Assembly (NCBI GenBank): GCA_934101235.1
Contig: CAKORH010000064.1
Coordinates: 1 to 6,049 of the forward strand
DNA from: an uncultured Bacilli bacterium
GTDB lineage: Bacteria; Bacillota_I; Bacilli_A; RF39; UBA660
Direction of reading: 5' to 3'
DNA: 6,049 nucleotides
The notes under the pieces are model-generated. The model worked only from the letters and a program-made list of their open reading frames with translations, had not been told where the DNA came from and ran no database searches. A program made the position numbers and the translations under genes. This document shows, in pieces, positions 1 through 4,920 of this stretch. How positions within the stretch are numbered: position 1 is the first letter of the stretch; each line of letters begins with the position of its first letter.

Positions 1-1580
1 ATTCTCAATTAATTGATAAATATAAGGTTCCACAAGATAATTATTTGAAACAATTAGATTATTTTAATAGTTTAAATATGCCTTATTATATTAAATATAC
101 ATTTACTAATTTTTTTATGCAAGATGATAAGATGGACTTTGTAGCATATAATAATTTTATAGAATTGGGAAGTGGAGATAATAATTTAAAAGCATATGAT
201 TTATCTACTGTTTTGCTAGGAATAGAACTTTTAAAAAATGAAATGGATCAGTATAAAGATAATAAATTAACAAAAACTAGAAAATTTGTTAGAAACAATT
301 TAGAAGATGTACAAAAAGTATTAAATAATTTTATAGTAGATAGAAATAATTTAAGAGATAAAAAATTAAAATTTGATAAAAATATAAAACGTAAAAAGAA
401 TATTTTACAAGAATTAAAAAATGATATTATTAATAATAAATATATTGATATATCTAAATTAGAAAATAGTATAGATGATAAAAAATTATTGTGTGGTTTA
501 ATTATTTATGAAAATGATTTTCTTAATAGTAGTTATGATAAAGAATTAGAAAATAATAAATATTTAAAAGAAAATGAATTAAGTACTAAAGAAAAAATAC
601 TTAAACAATATAAATTTGATATTAATCCAAATAAAATAGTAATTAATAATGAAGAGTTAAGTAATATTTTACAAAAAATAAATAATGTAATTCCTAAAAT
701 AAAAGAGTATACTAATATAACTATATGTATTATAAATAATATATGTTATTTTGATTTAGATAAAATATTAAGTTTATTATTAAATAATCATATAACATTA
801 GAATTTATATTAGATAATATAAGTGAGTTATCTAATAAAACTATACTTGATAATTTCTTTGATAATATTAATTTATTGTTACAATATAATATAAATATAA
901 AAAATGTTATAAAGTATGATGAAAATATATTATTTTATTCTAATAAGAATTTGAATGATATGTTAAATATTTATTCAAAATATTTAATAAATTTTAGTGG
1001 TGATTATATTAATTTTGAATTTTTAAAATATGACTTATCTTATATTATAGATAAATTTATAGAAATAGGAGAATATGATTTAATTAAAAATAATCCATCT
1101 TTGATTAATAAAGAGTCTTTAAATATAATTAATAGAATAATTGTATTTAAAAATTTAGGTAATGTAATAGTTAATGAACAAAATAAATTAAGAGGTAGTC
1201 TTAGAAAAGAAGAAAATTTTATATTAACTAATAATGAAATAAATGAAATAGTTATAACAAATTATGAAGAATTAATGGATGATATGATATTTGATATTTT
1301 ATCTAGTGAAGAAATTGTGAATGTAGTAGAGGTAGATTTAACTTTTATTGATAAATATTTAATATCTAACATATATTATGATTTTGATGGAGTTGTAATA
1401 TCTAAAAATAAAATAGAAAAAAATATGAATATGTTATTATCTAGTGATATGAAAGATAAATATTCATATAATGAATTATTATATTACTCAATTATTTATA
1501 ATTATCCAAAATTATTAACTGAAGAGGATATTAGTAATTTAAAAAGAATAGTCTTTTCTAGTAAAATACTTATGAAATAG
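1..1580 (+). CDS. Large Asn/Lys/Ile-rich helical protein of unknown function, 5'-partial
   Basis: The reading frame is open from the left edge (codons from base 3), so the true start lies upstream; the TTG at 45 is only an internal Leu codon with no ribosome binding site before it. About 525 residues are visible, ending in TAG at 1578-1580. I do not recognise a named family. The first third is followed by a charged helical stretch (roughly residues 75-150 of the visible part, rich in K/N/D/E) that looks coiled-coil-like. The second half has loosely repeated helical units with the flavour L..N.I....I..NP.IL, for example around LLLQYNINIKNVIKYDENIL and around IKNNPSLINKESL. The C-terminus has a distinct block, YYDFDGVVISKNKIEKN, followed by a helical tail. 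There is no signal peptide or membrane segment in the visible part. It converges on the membrane-protein gene, and the two 3' ends overlap by 11 nt. Helical-repeat scaffold is an inference; function is unknown. Confidence 0.8.
   Translation, partial: SQLIDKYKVPQDNYLKQLDYFNSLNMPYYIKYTFTNFFMQDDKMDFVAYNNFIELGSGDNNLKAYDLSTVLLGIELLKNEMDQYKDNKLTKTRKFVRNNLEDVQKVLNNFIVDRNNLRDKKLKFDKNIKRKKNILQELKNDIINNKYIDISKLENSIDDKKLLCGLIIYENDFLNSSYDKELENNKYLKENELSTKEKILKQYKFDINPNKIVINNEELSNILQKINNVIPKIKEYTNITICIINNICYFDLDKILSLLLNNHITLEFILDNISELSNKTILDNFFDNINLLLQYNINIKNVIKYDENILFYSNKNLNDMLNIYSKYLINFSGDYINFEFLKYDLSYIIDKFIEIGEYDLIKNNPSLINKESLNIINRIIVFKNLGNVIVNEQNKLRGSLRKEENFILTNNEINEIVITNYEELMDDMIFDILSSEEIVNVVEVDLTFIDKYLISNIYYDFDGVVISKNKIEKNMNMLLSSDMKDKYSYNELLYYSIIYNYPKLLTEEDISNLKRIVFSSKILMK
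1537..1553 (+). repeat. 17-nt direct repeat, copy 1
   Basis: ATTTAAAAAGAATAGTC occurs here and again, identically, at 1914-1930. Here it encodes part of the C-terminal end of the upstream gene and is the left arm of the convergent terminator hairpin. Confidence 0.8.
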
Positions 1581-1594
1581 ACTTATTCTTTTTA
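1540..1594. terminator. Bidirectional AT-rich hairpin terminator between convergent genes
   Basis: AAAAAGAATA (1541-1550) pairs with TATTCTTTTT (1584-1593), and GTC (1551-1553) pairs with GAC (1580-1582), leaving T1583 bulged. This gives a stem of about 13-14 bp around a 26-nt loop. Each strand has a run of five U at the 3' side of the stem. The stop codons of both convergent genes (TAG 1578-1580 on +; TAA 1572-1570 on -) lie in or next to the loop, as expected for a shared terminator. The stem is AU-rich, so efficiency is uncertain. Confidence 0.55.
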
Positions 1595-1932
1595 TTTATT
1601 CCAATCATAGAACCAAAACAACCAGAGAATATAATTATAATATAATAAATTAAAGAATTAATATTAATACTAACTCTAAATATTAAAGATAGTAGTAACA
1701 TAAATATTATTGATATAGTAGATATTAGAAGACCATTTAAATATCCTTTAGAATTACTATTAATTCCAGTTATGAAACCTATTATTAGCATAAGAATAGA
1801 ACTTATAATTATAATTATTATTCTGTTCATATGTATATTAAATAAGTTAAATATAGTAAGTATACCTGGAATTATAAGTAAAGATATAAAAAATATTATA
1901 AATGATTTTAAATATTTAAAAAGAATAGTCAT
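1570..1932 (-). CDS. TIGR04086/DUF3792 (YrzE-like) family four-helix membrane protein
   Basis: This is a 120-residue, very hydrophobic protein with four predicted transmembrane helices at roughly residues 9-31, 36-58, 66-87 and 94-112. Two features match my recollection of the TIGR04086/DUF3792 family: the loop GFITGINSNSKGYLNG (52-67) after helix 2, and the end GCFGSMIGINKKNK (104-117) with its glycine-rich last helix and basic tail. The length is also usual for the family. The molecular function is not known. The longest frame begins with GTG at 1941, but that GTG lies inside the Shine-Dalgarno sequence. AGGTGAT (1943-1937) followed by AATA and ATG at 1932 is the better start. It is the second gene of a minus-strand pair, 33 nt after the YigZ-like gene, and its start region lies in a hairpin loop. 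Confidence 0.85.
   Translation of the reverse strand: MTILFKYLKSFIIFFISLLIIPGILTIFNLFNIHMNRIIIIIISSILMLIIGFITGINSNSKGYLNGLLISTISIIFMLLLSLIFRVSININSLIYYIIIIFSGCFGSMIGINKKNKSIS
1914..1930 (+). repeat. 17-nt direct repeat, copy 2
   Basis: Identical to 1537-1553 (ATTTAAAAAGAATAGTC). On the minus strand it overlaps the first codons of the membrane-protein gene and forms one arm of the hairpin around that gene's ribosome binding site. The two copies are 377 bp apart and bracket the gene. Confidence 0.8.
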
Positions 1933-1963
1933 TATTATCACCTAATAAATACTATTCTTTTTA
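1917..1963 (-). promoter_or_regulatory. 13-bp perfect hairpin holding the RBS and ATG in its loop; possible attenuator
   Basis: TAAAAAGAATAGT (1917-1929) is the exact reverse complement of 1951-1963, separated by a 21-nt loop (1930-1950). Read on the minus strand, the loop contains AGGTGAT and the ATG of the downstream membrane-protein gene, and the 3' arm ends in UUCUUUUU. It could act as a partial terminator after the YigZ-like gene, as a structure that presents the ribosome binding site, or as a + strand backup terminator (CTTTTTATTTTATT follows). The structure is seen in the sequence; the role is inferred. Confidence 0.55.
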
Positions 1964-1965
1964 TT

Positions 1966-2313
1966 TTATTTTATAACCATATTTGCTACTTTACTATAAC
2001 TTCTAAGTAATGGACCACTTCCTAATTTAGTTCCTCCAAAGTATCTAATAACAACTATTAAATGATTATTTAAATTATTTCTTTCAAGTACATTTAAAAG
2101 TGGGGTACCACATGTTCCACTAGGTTCTTTATCATCTGTCTTTTTAGCCATATTATTAAATTTATATGCATATGGAAAATGTTTAGCTTTTTTATGTTCT
2201 ATTTTTAAGTTATTTAATATATTATTTACTTCCTCTATGTTATCTATTTCATATAATAAACTAATAAATTTACTTTTTTTTATTTCTAAATTGCCACTAC
2301 TAATAAGTTTCAT
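1966..2313 (-). CDS. Short YigZ/IMPACT (UPF0029) family protein, N-terminal domain only
   Basis: The 115-residue product carries the UPF0029 domain signatures. These are KKSKF (12-16), the H-containing helix end around residue 45 (KKAKHFPYAY), DDKEPSGTCGTPLL (60-73, matching the family's DGEPSGTAG-P-L), and VIRYFGGTKLGSGPLLRSYS (88-107). Family members such as E. coli YigZ are about 200 residues and continue into a second ferredoxin-like domain (DUF1949). Here the protein stops soon after the N-terminal domain, and no remnant of the second domain is visible before the next gene. The family is linked to translation through its similarity to eukaryotic IMPACT, but its bacterial role is unsettled. 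The longest frame starts at 2340; I prefer the ATG at 2313, preceded by AGGTGAT (2323-2317). It is the first gene of a minus-strand pair and is divergent from the T-box operon. Confidence 0.88.
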   Translation of the reverse strand: MKLISSGNLEIKKSKFISLLYEIDNIEEVNNILNNLKIEHKKAKHFPYAYKFNNMAKKTDDKEPSGTCGTPLLNVLERNNLNNHLIVVIRYFGGTKLGSGPLLRSYSKVANMVIK

Positions 2314-2346
2314 AATATCACCTATAAAATAATATATCATAAATAC

Positions 2347-2375
2347 TTGTCAAAATAAAAAAAATATAATAAAAT
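2347..2375 (+). promoter_or_regulatory. Predicted sigma-A-type promoter of the T-box operon
   Basis: TTGTCA (2347-2352) and TAAAAT (2370-2375) each differ from consensus at one position and are separated by the ideal 17 nt. RNA would start near 2382, at the first bases of the structured leader. The same bases read on the other strand give TTGACA (2353-2348), so a divergent promoter for the YigZ-like gene may share this site. I could not place a well-spaced -10 box for it. Confidence 0.55.
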
Positions 2376-2380
2376 AATAA

Positions 2381-2486
2381 TATATTAAGTGATGACGAAT
2401 GTGGAAAATTCTGAGCTATATAAAAAAAGAGACCAAAGTAGGGTGGAACAGCGACTATTTGCCCCTATGATTAAGTCTCTTTTTTT
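2381..2486 (+). promoter_or_regulatory. Miniature glycine T-box leader with K-turn, GGA loop and T-box antiterminator
   Basis: Stem I is only about 40 nt. A short basal helix (TATA 2381-2384 with 2419-2422; AGT 2388-2390 with GCT 2415-2417) leads into GTGATGA (2389-2395) opposite CTGA (2411-2414), a kink-turn of box C/D type. A 4-bp helix GAAT/ATTC (2397-2400/2408-2411) then closes the 7-nt loop GTGGAAA, which holds the Gly codon GGA (2403-2405) followed by a purine. The antiterminator is complete: TAGGG (2439-2443) pairs with CCCTA (2463-2467), the 7-nt bulge is TGGAACA (2444-2450), and GCGA pairs with TTGC. UGGA complements the UCCA 3' end of bacterial tRNA-Gly (U73). A 12-bp helix AAAAAAAGAGAC/GTCTCTTTTTTT (2422-2433/2475-2486) encloses the antiterminator and could act as a terminator. 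The antiterminator part is near certain; the stem I reading is an inference from hand folding. Confidence 0.8.
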
Positions 2487-2500
2487 GATTTGAAAAGGAG
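2477..2500 (+). promoter_or_regulatory. Possible Shine-Dalgarno sequestering hairpin
   Basis: CTCTTTTT (2477-2484) can pair with AAAAGGAG (2493-2500), with one U-G wobble and an 8-nt loop, covering the strong ribosome binding site AAGGAGG (2495-2501) of the next gene. The same CTCTTTTT segment is also the 3' arm of the 12-bp helix around the T-box, so the two structures exclude each other. This would allow control at translation. The hairpin is weak (mostly A-U pairs), so confidence is modest. Confidence 0.35.
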
Positions 2501-2508
2501 GATGAAAG

Positions 2509-3090
2509 TTGAAAGTTTTTATAGCAAGTTCAGCTAATGAAATGATAGATGAAAAATATATAACTTTGGCTAGTGATATATCTTTAATATTTGCAAAAAG
2601 AAATTTTGATTTAATGTTTGGTGCTGCTAATTATTCTATGATGGGAGCATGTTATAGAACATTTATTAAATATAATAGAACTGTTTATGCATGTACAGTA
2701 CCTAAATATATAAAGGATTTTAGAAAGTTGAAAAAAGCGAAATGTATAAAAGCATCTGATACTTTAAGTAGATTTAGAAAACTATATAGTAAAAGTGACT
2801 TTATAGTAATTTTGCCAGGAGGTATAGGGTCTTTAGCAGAATTTAGCAGTGCTGTTGAAGAATATAGAGCAAGTGGTGGAAATAAAAGAATAATATTATT
2901 TAATTATGATGGATATTATAATGGGTTAATTACTTGGATGAAAGAAAATATTGAAACAGGTTTCTTTGTAGATGATTTATCTGATTGTTATGATATAGTA
3001 AGTGATATTAGTGAATTAGAAAATATTGTAGATAATTATAGAAGAAATCATAATTTATCAAAAAGAATTGAAAGAAAAGGTGATATATAA
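2509..3090 (+). CDS. LOG-family (TIGR00730, lysine-decarboxylase-like fold) nucleotide phosphoribohydrolase
   Basis: The 193-residue cytosolic protein has the family layout. It has a Rossmann-type start MKVFIASSA (1-9), GAANYSMMGA (38-47) in place of the usual GGGxxGLMG, RFRK (88-91) as the arginine that contacts the phosphate, and LPGGIGSLAE (102-111) for the PGGxGTxxE motif, with Glu111 as the expected catalytic residue and Ser replacing Thr. Characterised LOG proteins cleave the N-glycosidic bond of nucleoside 5'-monophosphates, releasing base and ribose 5-phosphate; plant members activate cytokinins. The bacterial substrate here is unknown. The start is TTG at 2509, supported by AAGGAGG 7 nt upstream; the nearer ATG at 2502 opens a different frame that stops after 11 codons. 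The gene is the first behind the glycine T-box and ends 1 nt before the glyS start codon, so the two are translated from one message. Confidence 0.88.
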   Translation: MKVFIASSANEMIDEKYITLASDISLIFAKRNFDLMFGAANYSMMGACYRTFIKYNRTVYACTVPKYIKDFRKLKKAKCIKASDTLSRFRKLYSKSDFIVILPGGIGSLAEFSSAVEEYRASGGNKRIILFNYDGYYNGLITWMKENIETGFFVDDLSDCYDIVSDISELENIVDNYRRNHNLSKRIERKGDI

Positions 3091-3091
3091 A

Positions 3092-4462
3092 ATGAAAATG
3101 GAAGATATAGTTAATTATTCTAAACAATATGGATTTATATTTCAAGGAAGTGAAATATATGGAGGTTTATCAAATACTTGGGATTACGGTCCATTGGGAA
3201 AAGAGTTAAAAGAAAATTTAAGGCGTGCTTGGTGGAAAAAGTTTATACAAGAAAATCCATATAATTACGGATTAGATGCTGCTATTTTAATGAATCCAAA
3301 TGTATGGGTTGCAAGTGGACATGTAACTAGTTTTGCAGATCCATTAATGGATTGTAAAAAATGCAAATCTAGATATAGAGCAGATAAATTAGTTGAAGAT
3401 TTTACTAATGGTAAAGAAACTGGAGATGGATGGGATAATAAAAAATTAGAAAACTTTATTAAGGATAATAATATTGTTTGTCCTAAATGTGGTAGCAATG
3501 ACTTTACTGATATTAGAAAATTCAATTTATTATTTGAAACTCATATTGGTGTTACAGATGATTCAAAAAGTATTTGTTATTTAAGAGGAGAAACAGCACA
3601 AGGTATTTTTACAAATTTCTTAAATGTACAAAGAAGTATGAGATTAAAATTGCCGTTTGGAATAGGACAAACTGGTAAAAGTTTTAGAAATGAAATAACT
3701 CCAGGGAACTTTATATTTAGAACTAGAGAATTTGAACAAATGGAATTAGAATTTTTCTGTAAACCAGGAACAGATTTAGAATGGTTTGGATATTATAAAA
3801 ATTATTGTATGGACTTTTTAAAGAGTTTAGGAATAAAAAAAGATAATTTAAGATTTAGAGATCATAAAAAGGAAGAATTATCATTTTATAGTAAGGCAAC
3901 GACTGATATAGAATATTTATTTCCAATGGGATGGGGAGAATTATGGGGGATAGCTGATAGAACTGATTATGATTTGTCAGTTCATATGGAACATTCAAAG
4001 CAAGATTTAAGATACTTAGATCCAGAAACTAATGAAAAATACATTCCATATGTTGTAGAACCAAGTTTAGGTTTAGATAGATTATTCTTAACTGTATTAT
4101 GTGATGCAATGGATAAAGAAAAATTAGATAATGATGATACTAGAGAAGTATTAAGATTAAAACCATTTTTATCTCCAATTAAAGCAACTATATTACCACT
4201 TATGAAAAAATATCATTCAGAAAAAGCAATGGAAGTTTATTCTAAATTATGTAGTGAATTCTATGTAACTTATGATGATGCAGGTAGTATAGGTAAAAGG
4301 TATAGAAGATGTGATGCAGTTGGTACTCCATTTGCGATAACAATAGATGATGAAACGTTAGAAACTAACTTAGTAACTGTACGTGATAGGGATACTATGG
4401 AACAAGTAAAAATAAATATAAATGATTTAAAAAATTATATTAATGAAAGAATTAAATTTTAG
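3092..4462 (+). CDS. glyS: Glycine--tRNA ligase, single-chain dimeric (alpha2) type
   Basis: This class II aminoacyl-tRNA synthetase charges tRNA-Gly with glycine in the cytosol. The 456-residue length is normal for the alpha2 form, which is distinct from the two-gene glyQ/glyS form. Visible signatures are GFIFQGSEIYGGLSNTWDYG (14-33), MNPNVWVASGHV (67-78, motif 1 region), two CxxC pairs C88/C91 and C130/C133 that likely bind zinc, RGETAQGIF (165-173), motif 2 from FRNE (198-201) through FRTREFEQMELEFF (209-222), and motif 3 EPSLGLDR (323-330) with its arginine. The anticodon-binding domain occupies about residue 360 to the end. The start is the ATG at 3092, preceded by AAAGGTGAT (3076-3084). 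A longer frame from TTG at 3068 overlaps the previous gene and lacks a ribosome binding site. No residue appears missing. It lies in the operon headed by the glycine T-box, as expected for feedback by uncharged tRNA-Gly. Confidence 0.97.
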   Translation: MKMEDIVNYSKQYGFIFQGSEIYGGLSNTWDYGPLGKELKENLRRAWWKKFIQENPYNYGLDAAILMNPNVWVASGHVTSFADPLMDCKKCKSRYRADKLVEDFTNGKETGDGWDNKKLENFIKDNNIVCPKCGSNDFTDIRKFNLLFETHIGVTDDSKSICYLRGETAQGIFTNFLNVQRSMRLKLPFGIGQTGKSFRNEITPGNFIFRTREFEQMELEFFCKPGTDLEWFGYYKNYCMDFLKSLGIKKDNLRFRDHKKEELSFYSKATTDIEYLFPMGWGELWGIADRTDYDLSVHMEHSKQDLRYLDPETNEKYIPYVVEPSLGLDRLFLTVLCDAMDKEKLDNDDTREVLRLKPFLSPIKATILPLMKKYHSEKAMEVYSKLCSEFYVTYDDAGSIGKRYRRCDAVGTPFAITIDDETLETNLVTVRDRDTMEQVKININDLKNYINERIKF

Positions 4463-4471
4463 TTCTTTTAT

Positions 4472-4547
4472 TGCCCAGTAGCCAAGTGGTAAGGCAGTGG
4501 ACTCTGACTCCATGATTTCGTTGGTTCGAACCCAACCTGGGCAGCCA
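4472..4547 (+). tRNA. tRNA-Gln (anticodon CUG)
   Basis: The acceptor stem TGCCCAG/CTGGGCA is perfect, with U1-A72 as is typical of bacterial tRNA-Gln, discriminator G73 and an encoded CCA. The D-arm is GCC/GGC. The anticodon stem GTGGA/TCCAT closes the loop CTCTGAC, giving anticodon CUG (4504-4506) for codon CAG. The T-arm is GTTGG-TTCGAAC-CCAAC. It begins 9 nt after the glyS stop codon with no terminator between, so it is probably processed from the same transcript. Confidence 0.95.
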
Positions 4548-4550
4548 TAT

Positions 4551-4626
4551 GCTAAATTAGCTCAATTGGTAGAGCAACTGAATCGTAATCAGTAGGTTGC
4601 GGGTTCAATTCCTGCATTTAGCACCA
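4551..4626 (+). tRNA. tRNA-Thr (anticodon CGU)
   Basis: The acceptor stem GCTAAAT/ATTTAGC is followed by A73 and an encoded CCA. The anticodon stem ACTGA/TCAGT closes the loop ATCGTAA with anticodon CGU (4584-4586), reading ACG. The T-arm is GCGGG-TTCAATT-CCTGC, with one G-U pair. It lies 3 nt after tRNA-Gln. Confidence 0.95.
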
Positions 4627-4627
4627 T

Positions 4628-4701
4628 GCCCTTTTAGTTAAGTGGTATAACATAACCATGGTAAGGTTAAATGGTAAGTTTGATTCTTACAAAGGGCACC
4701 A
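4628..4701 (+). tRNA. tRNA-Thr (anticodon GGU), with U56 in the T-loop
   Basis: The acceptor stem GCCCTTT/AAAGGGC is perfect, followed by A73 and an encoded CCA. The D-arm is GTTA/TAAC. The anticodon stem TAACC/GGTTA closes the loop ATGGTAA with anticodon GGU (4660-4662), reading ACC/ACU. The variable loop is 4 nt. The T-stem GTAAG/CTTAC closes TTTGATT, in which the near-universal C56 is U. It lies 1 nt after the previous tRNA, last in the cluster. All stems are intact, so it is probably functional. Confidence 0.9.
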
Positions 4702-4713
4702 GATTTGATTGTT

Positions 4714-4740
4714 ACTCGAACTTTTAAGAGTTCGAGTTTT
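4714..4740 (+). terminator. Intrinsic terminator after the tRNA cluster
   Basis: ACTCGAACT (4714-4722) is the exact reverse complement of AGTTCGAGT (4729-4737). This gives a 9-bp stem with a 6-nt loop, and the U run (TTTT, 4737-4740) starts at the base of the stem. It is the first convincing + strand terminator after the T-box leader, and so marks the end of the LOG-glyS-tRNA operon. Confidence 0.85.
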
Positions 4741-4767
4741 AAAGTACCTAATTTTATATTATAATAG

Positions 4768-4857
4768 TTATTATTAATTGATTCAGTTAGAAGTGGTAAT
4801 TACACCAGTATTGATGATTTTGTAAAAGATTATGATGATTTATTTATTTGTTTTTGA
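4768..4857 (+). other. AT-rich spacer with a possible ORF remnant without a start codon
   Basis: Between the terminator and the next gene (4741-4920) there is no complete gene. One frame is open from after a TAG (4765-4767) to TGA (4855-4857). It reads, among other residues, SVRSGNYTSIDDFVKDYDDL, which looks protein-like, but it has no ATG/GTG/TTG start and no ribosome binding site. It may be a decayed gene end or chance. Confidence 0.2.
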
Positions 4858-4868
4858 TTCAGATAATT

Positions 4869-4896
4869 TTGTTTTATCATTATTATATTATATAAT
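4869..4896 (+). promoter_or_regulatory. Predicted promoter of the right-hand gene
   Basis: A perfect TATAAT (4891-4896) lies 16 nt after TTGTTT (4869-4874), a weak -35. RNA would start near 4903, leaving a leader of about 18 nt that just includes the ribosome binding site AAAAGGGTGG (4906-4915). In such AT-rich DNA a TATAAT match alone is weak evidence. Confidence 0.45.
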
Positions 4897-4920
4897 TTTA
4901 TATTGAAAAGGGTGGTACTT

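Noticed and set aside
45..47. TTG as the start of the left-hand gene
   Set aside because: The frame stays open to the window edge (SQLIDKYKVPQDNY precedes it) and no ribosome binding site lies before the TTG.
1939..1941. GTG start for the DUF3792 gene
   Set aside because: The GTG is part of the Shine-Dalgarno AGGTGAT that serves the ATG at 1932.
2311..2340. ATG at 2340 as the start of the YigZ-like gene
   Set aside because: The ATG at 2313 has AGGTGAT at the right distance, and the family core begins right after it; the nine extra residues do not look conserved.
2365..2370. Perfect TATAAT as the -10 of the T-box operon
   Set aside because: It lies only 12 nt from TTGTCA; TAAAAT at 2370 has the correct 17-nt spacing. 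With a different -35 it remains possible.
3068..3091. TTG at 3068 as the glyS start, overlapping the LOG gene
   Set aside because: No ribosome binding site lies upstream; AAAGGTGAT at 3076-3084 serves the ATG at 3092, which gives the normal protein length.
3265..3525. 86-codon minus-strand ORF inside glyS
   Set aside because: It lies wholly inside a strongly conserved synthetase gene, has no ribosome binding site or family match, and is a shadow of the coding strand.
4778..4862. Nine-base direct repeat TTGATTCAG at 4778-4786 and 4854-4862
   Set aside because: Short and AT-rich; likely chance, with no associated structure.
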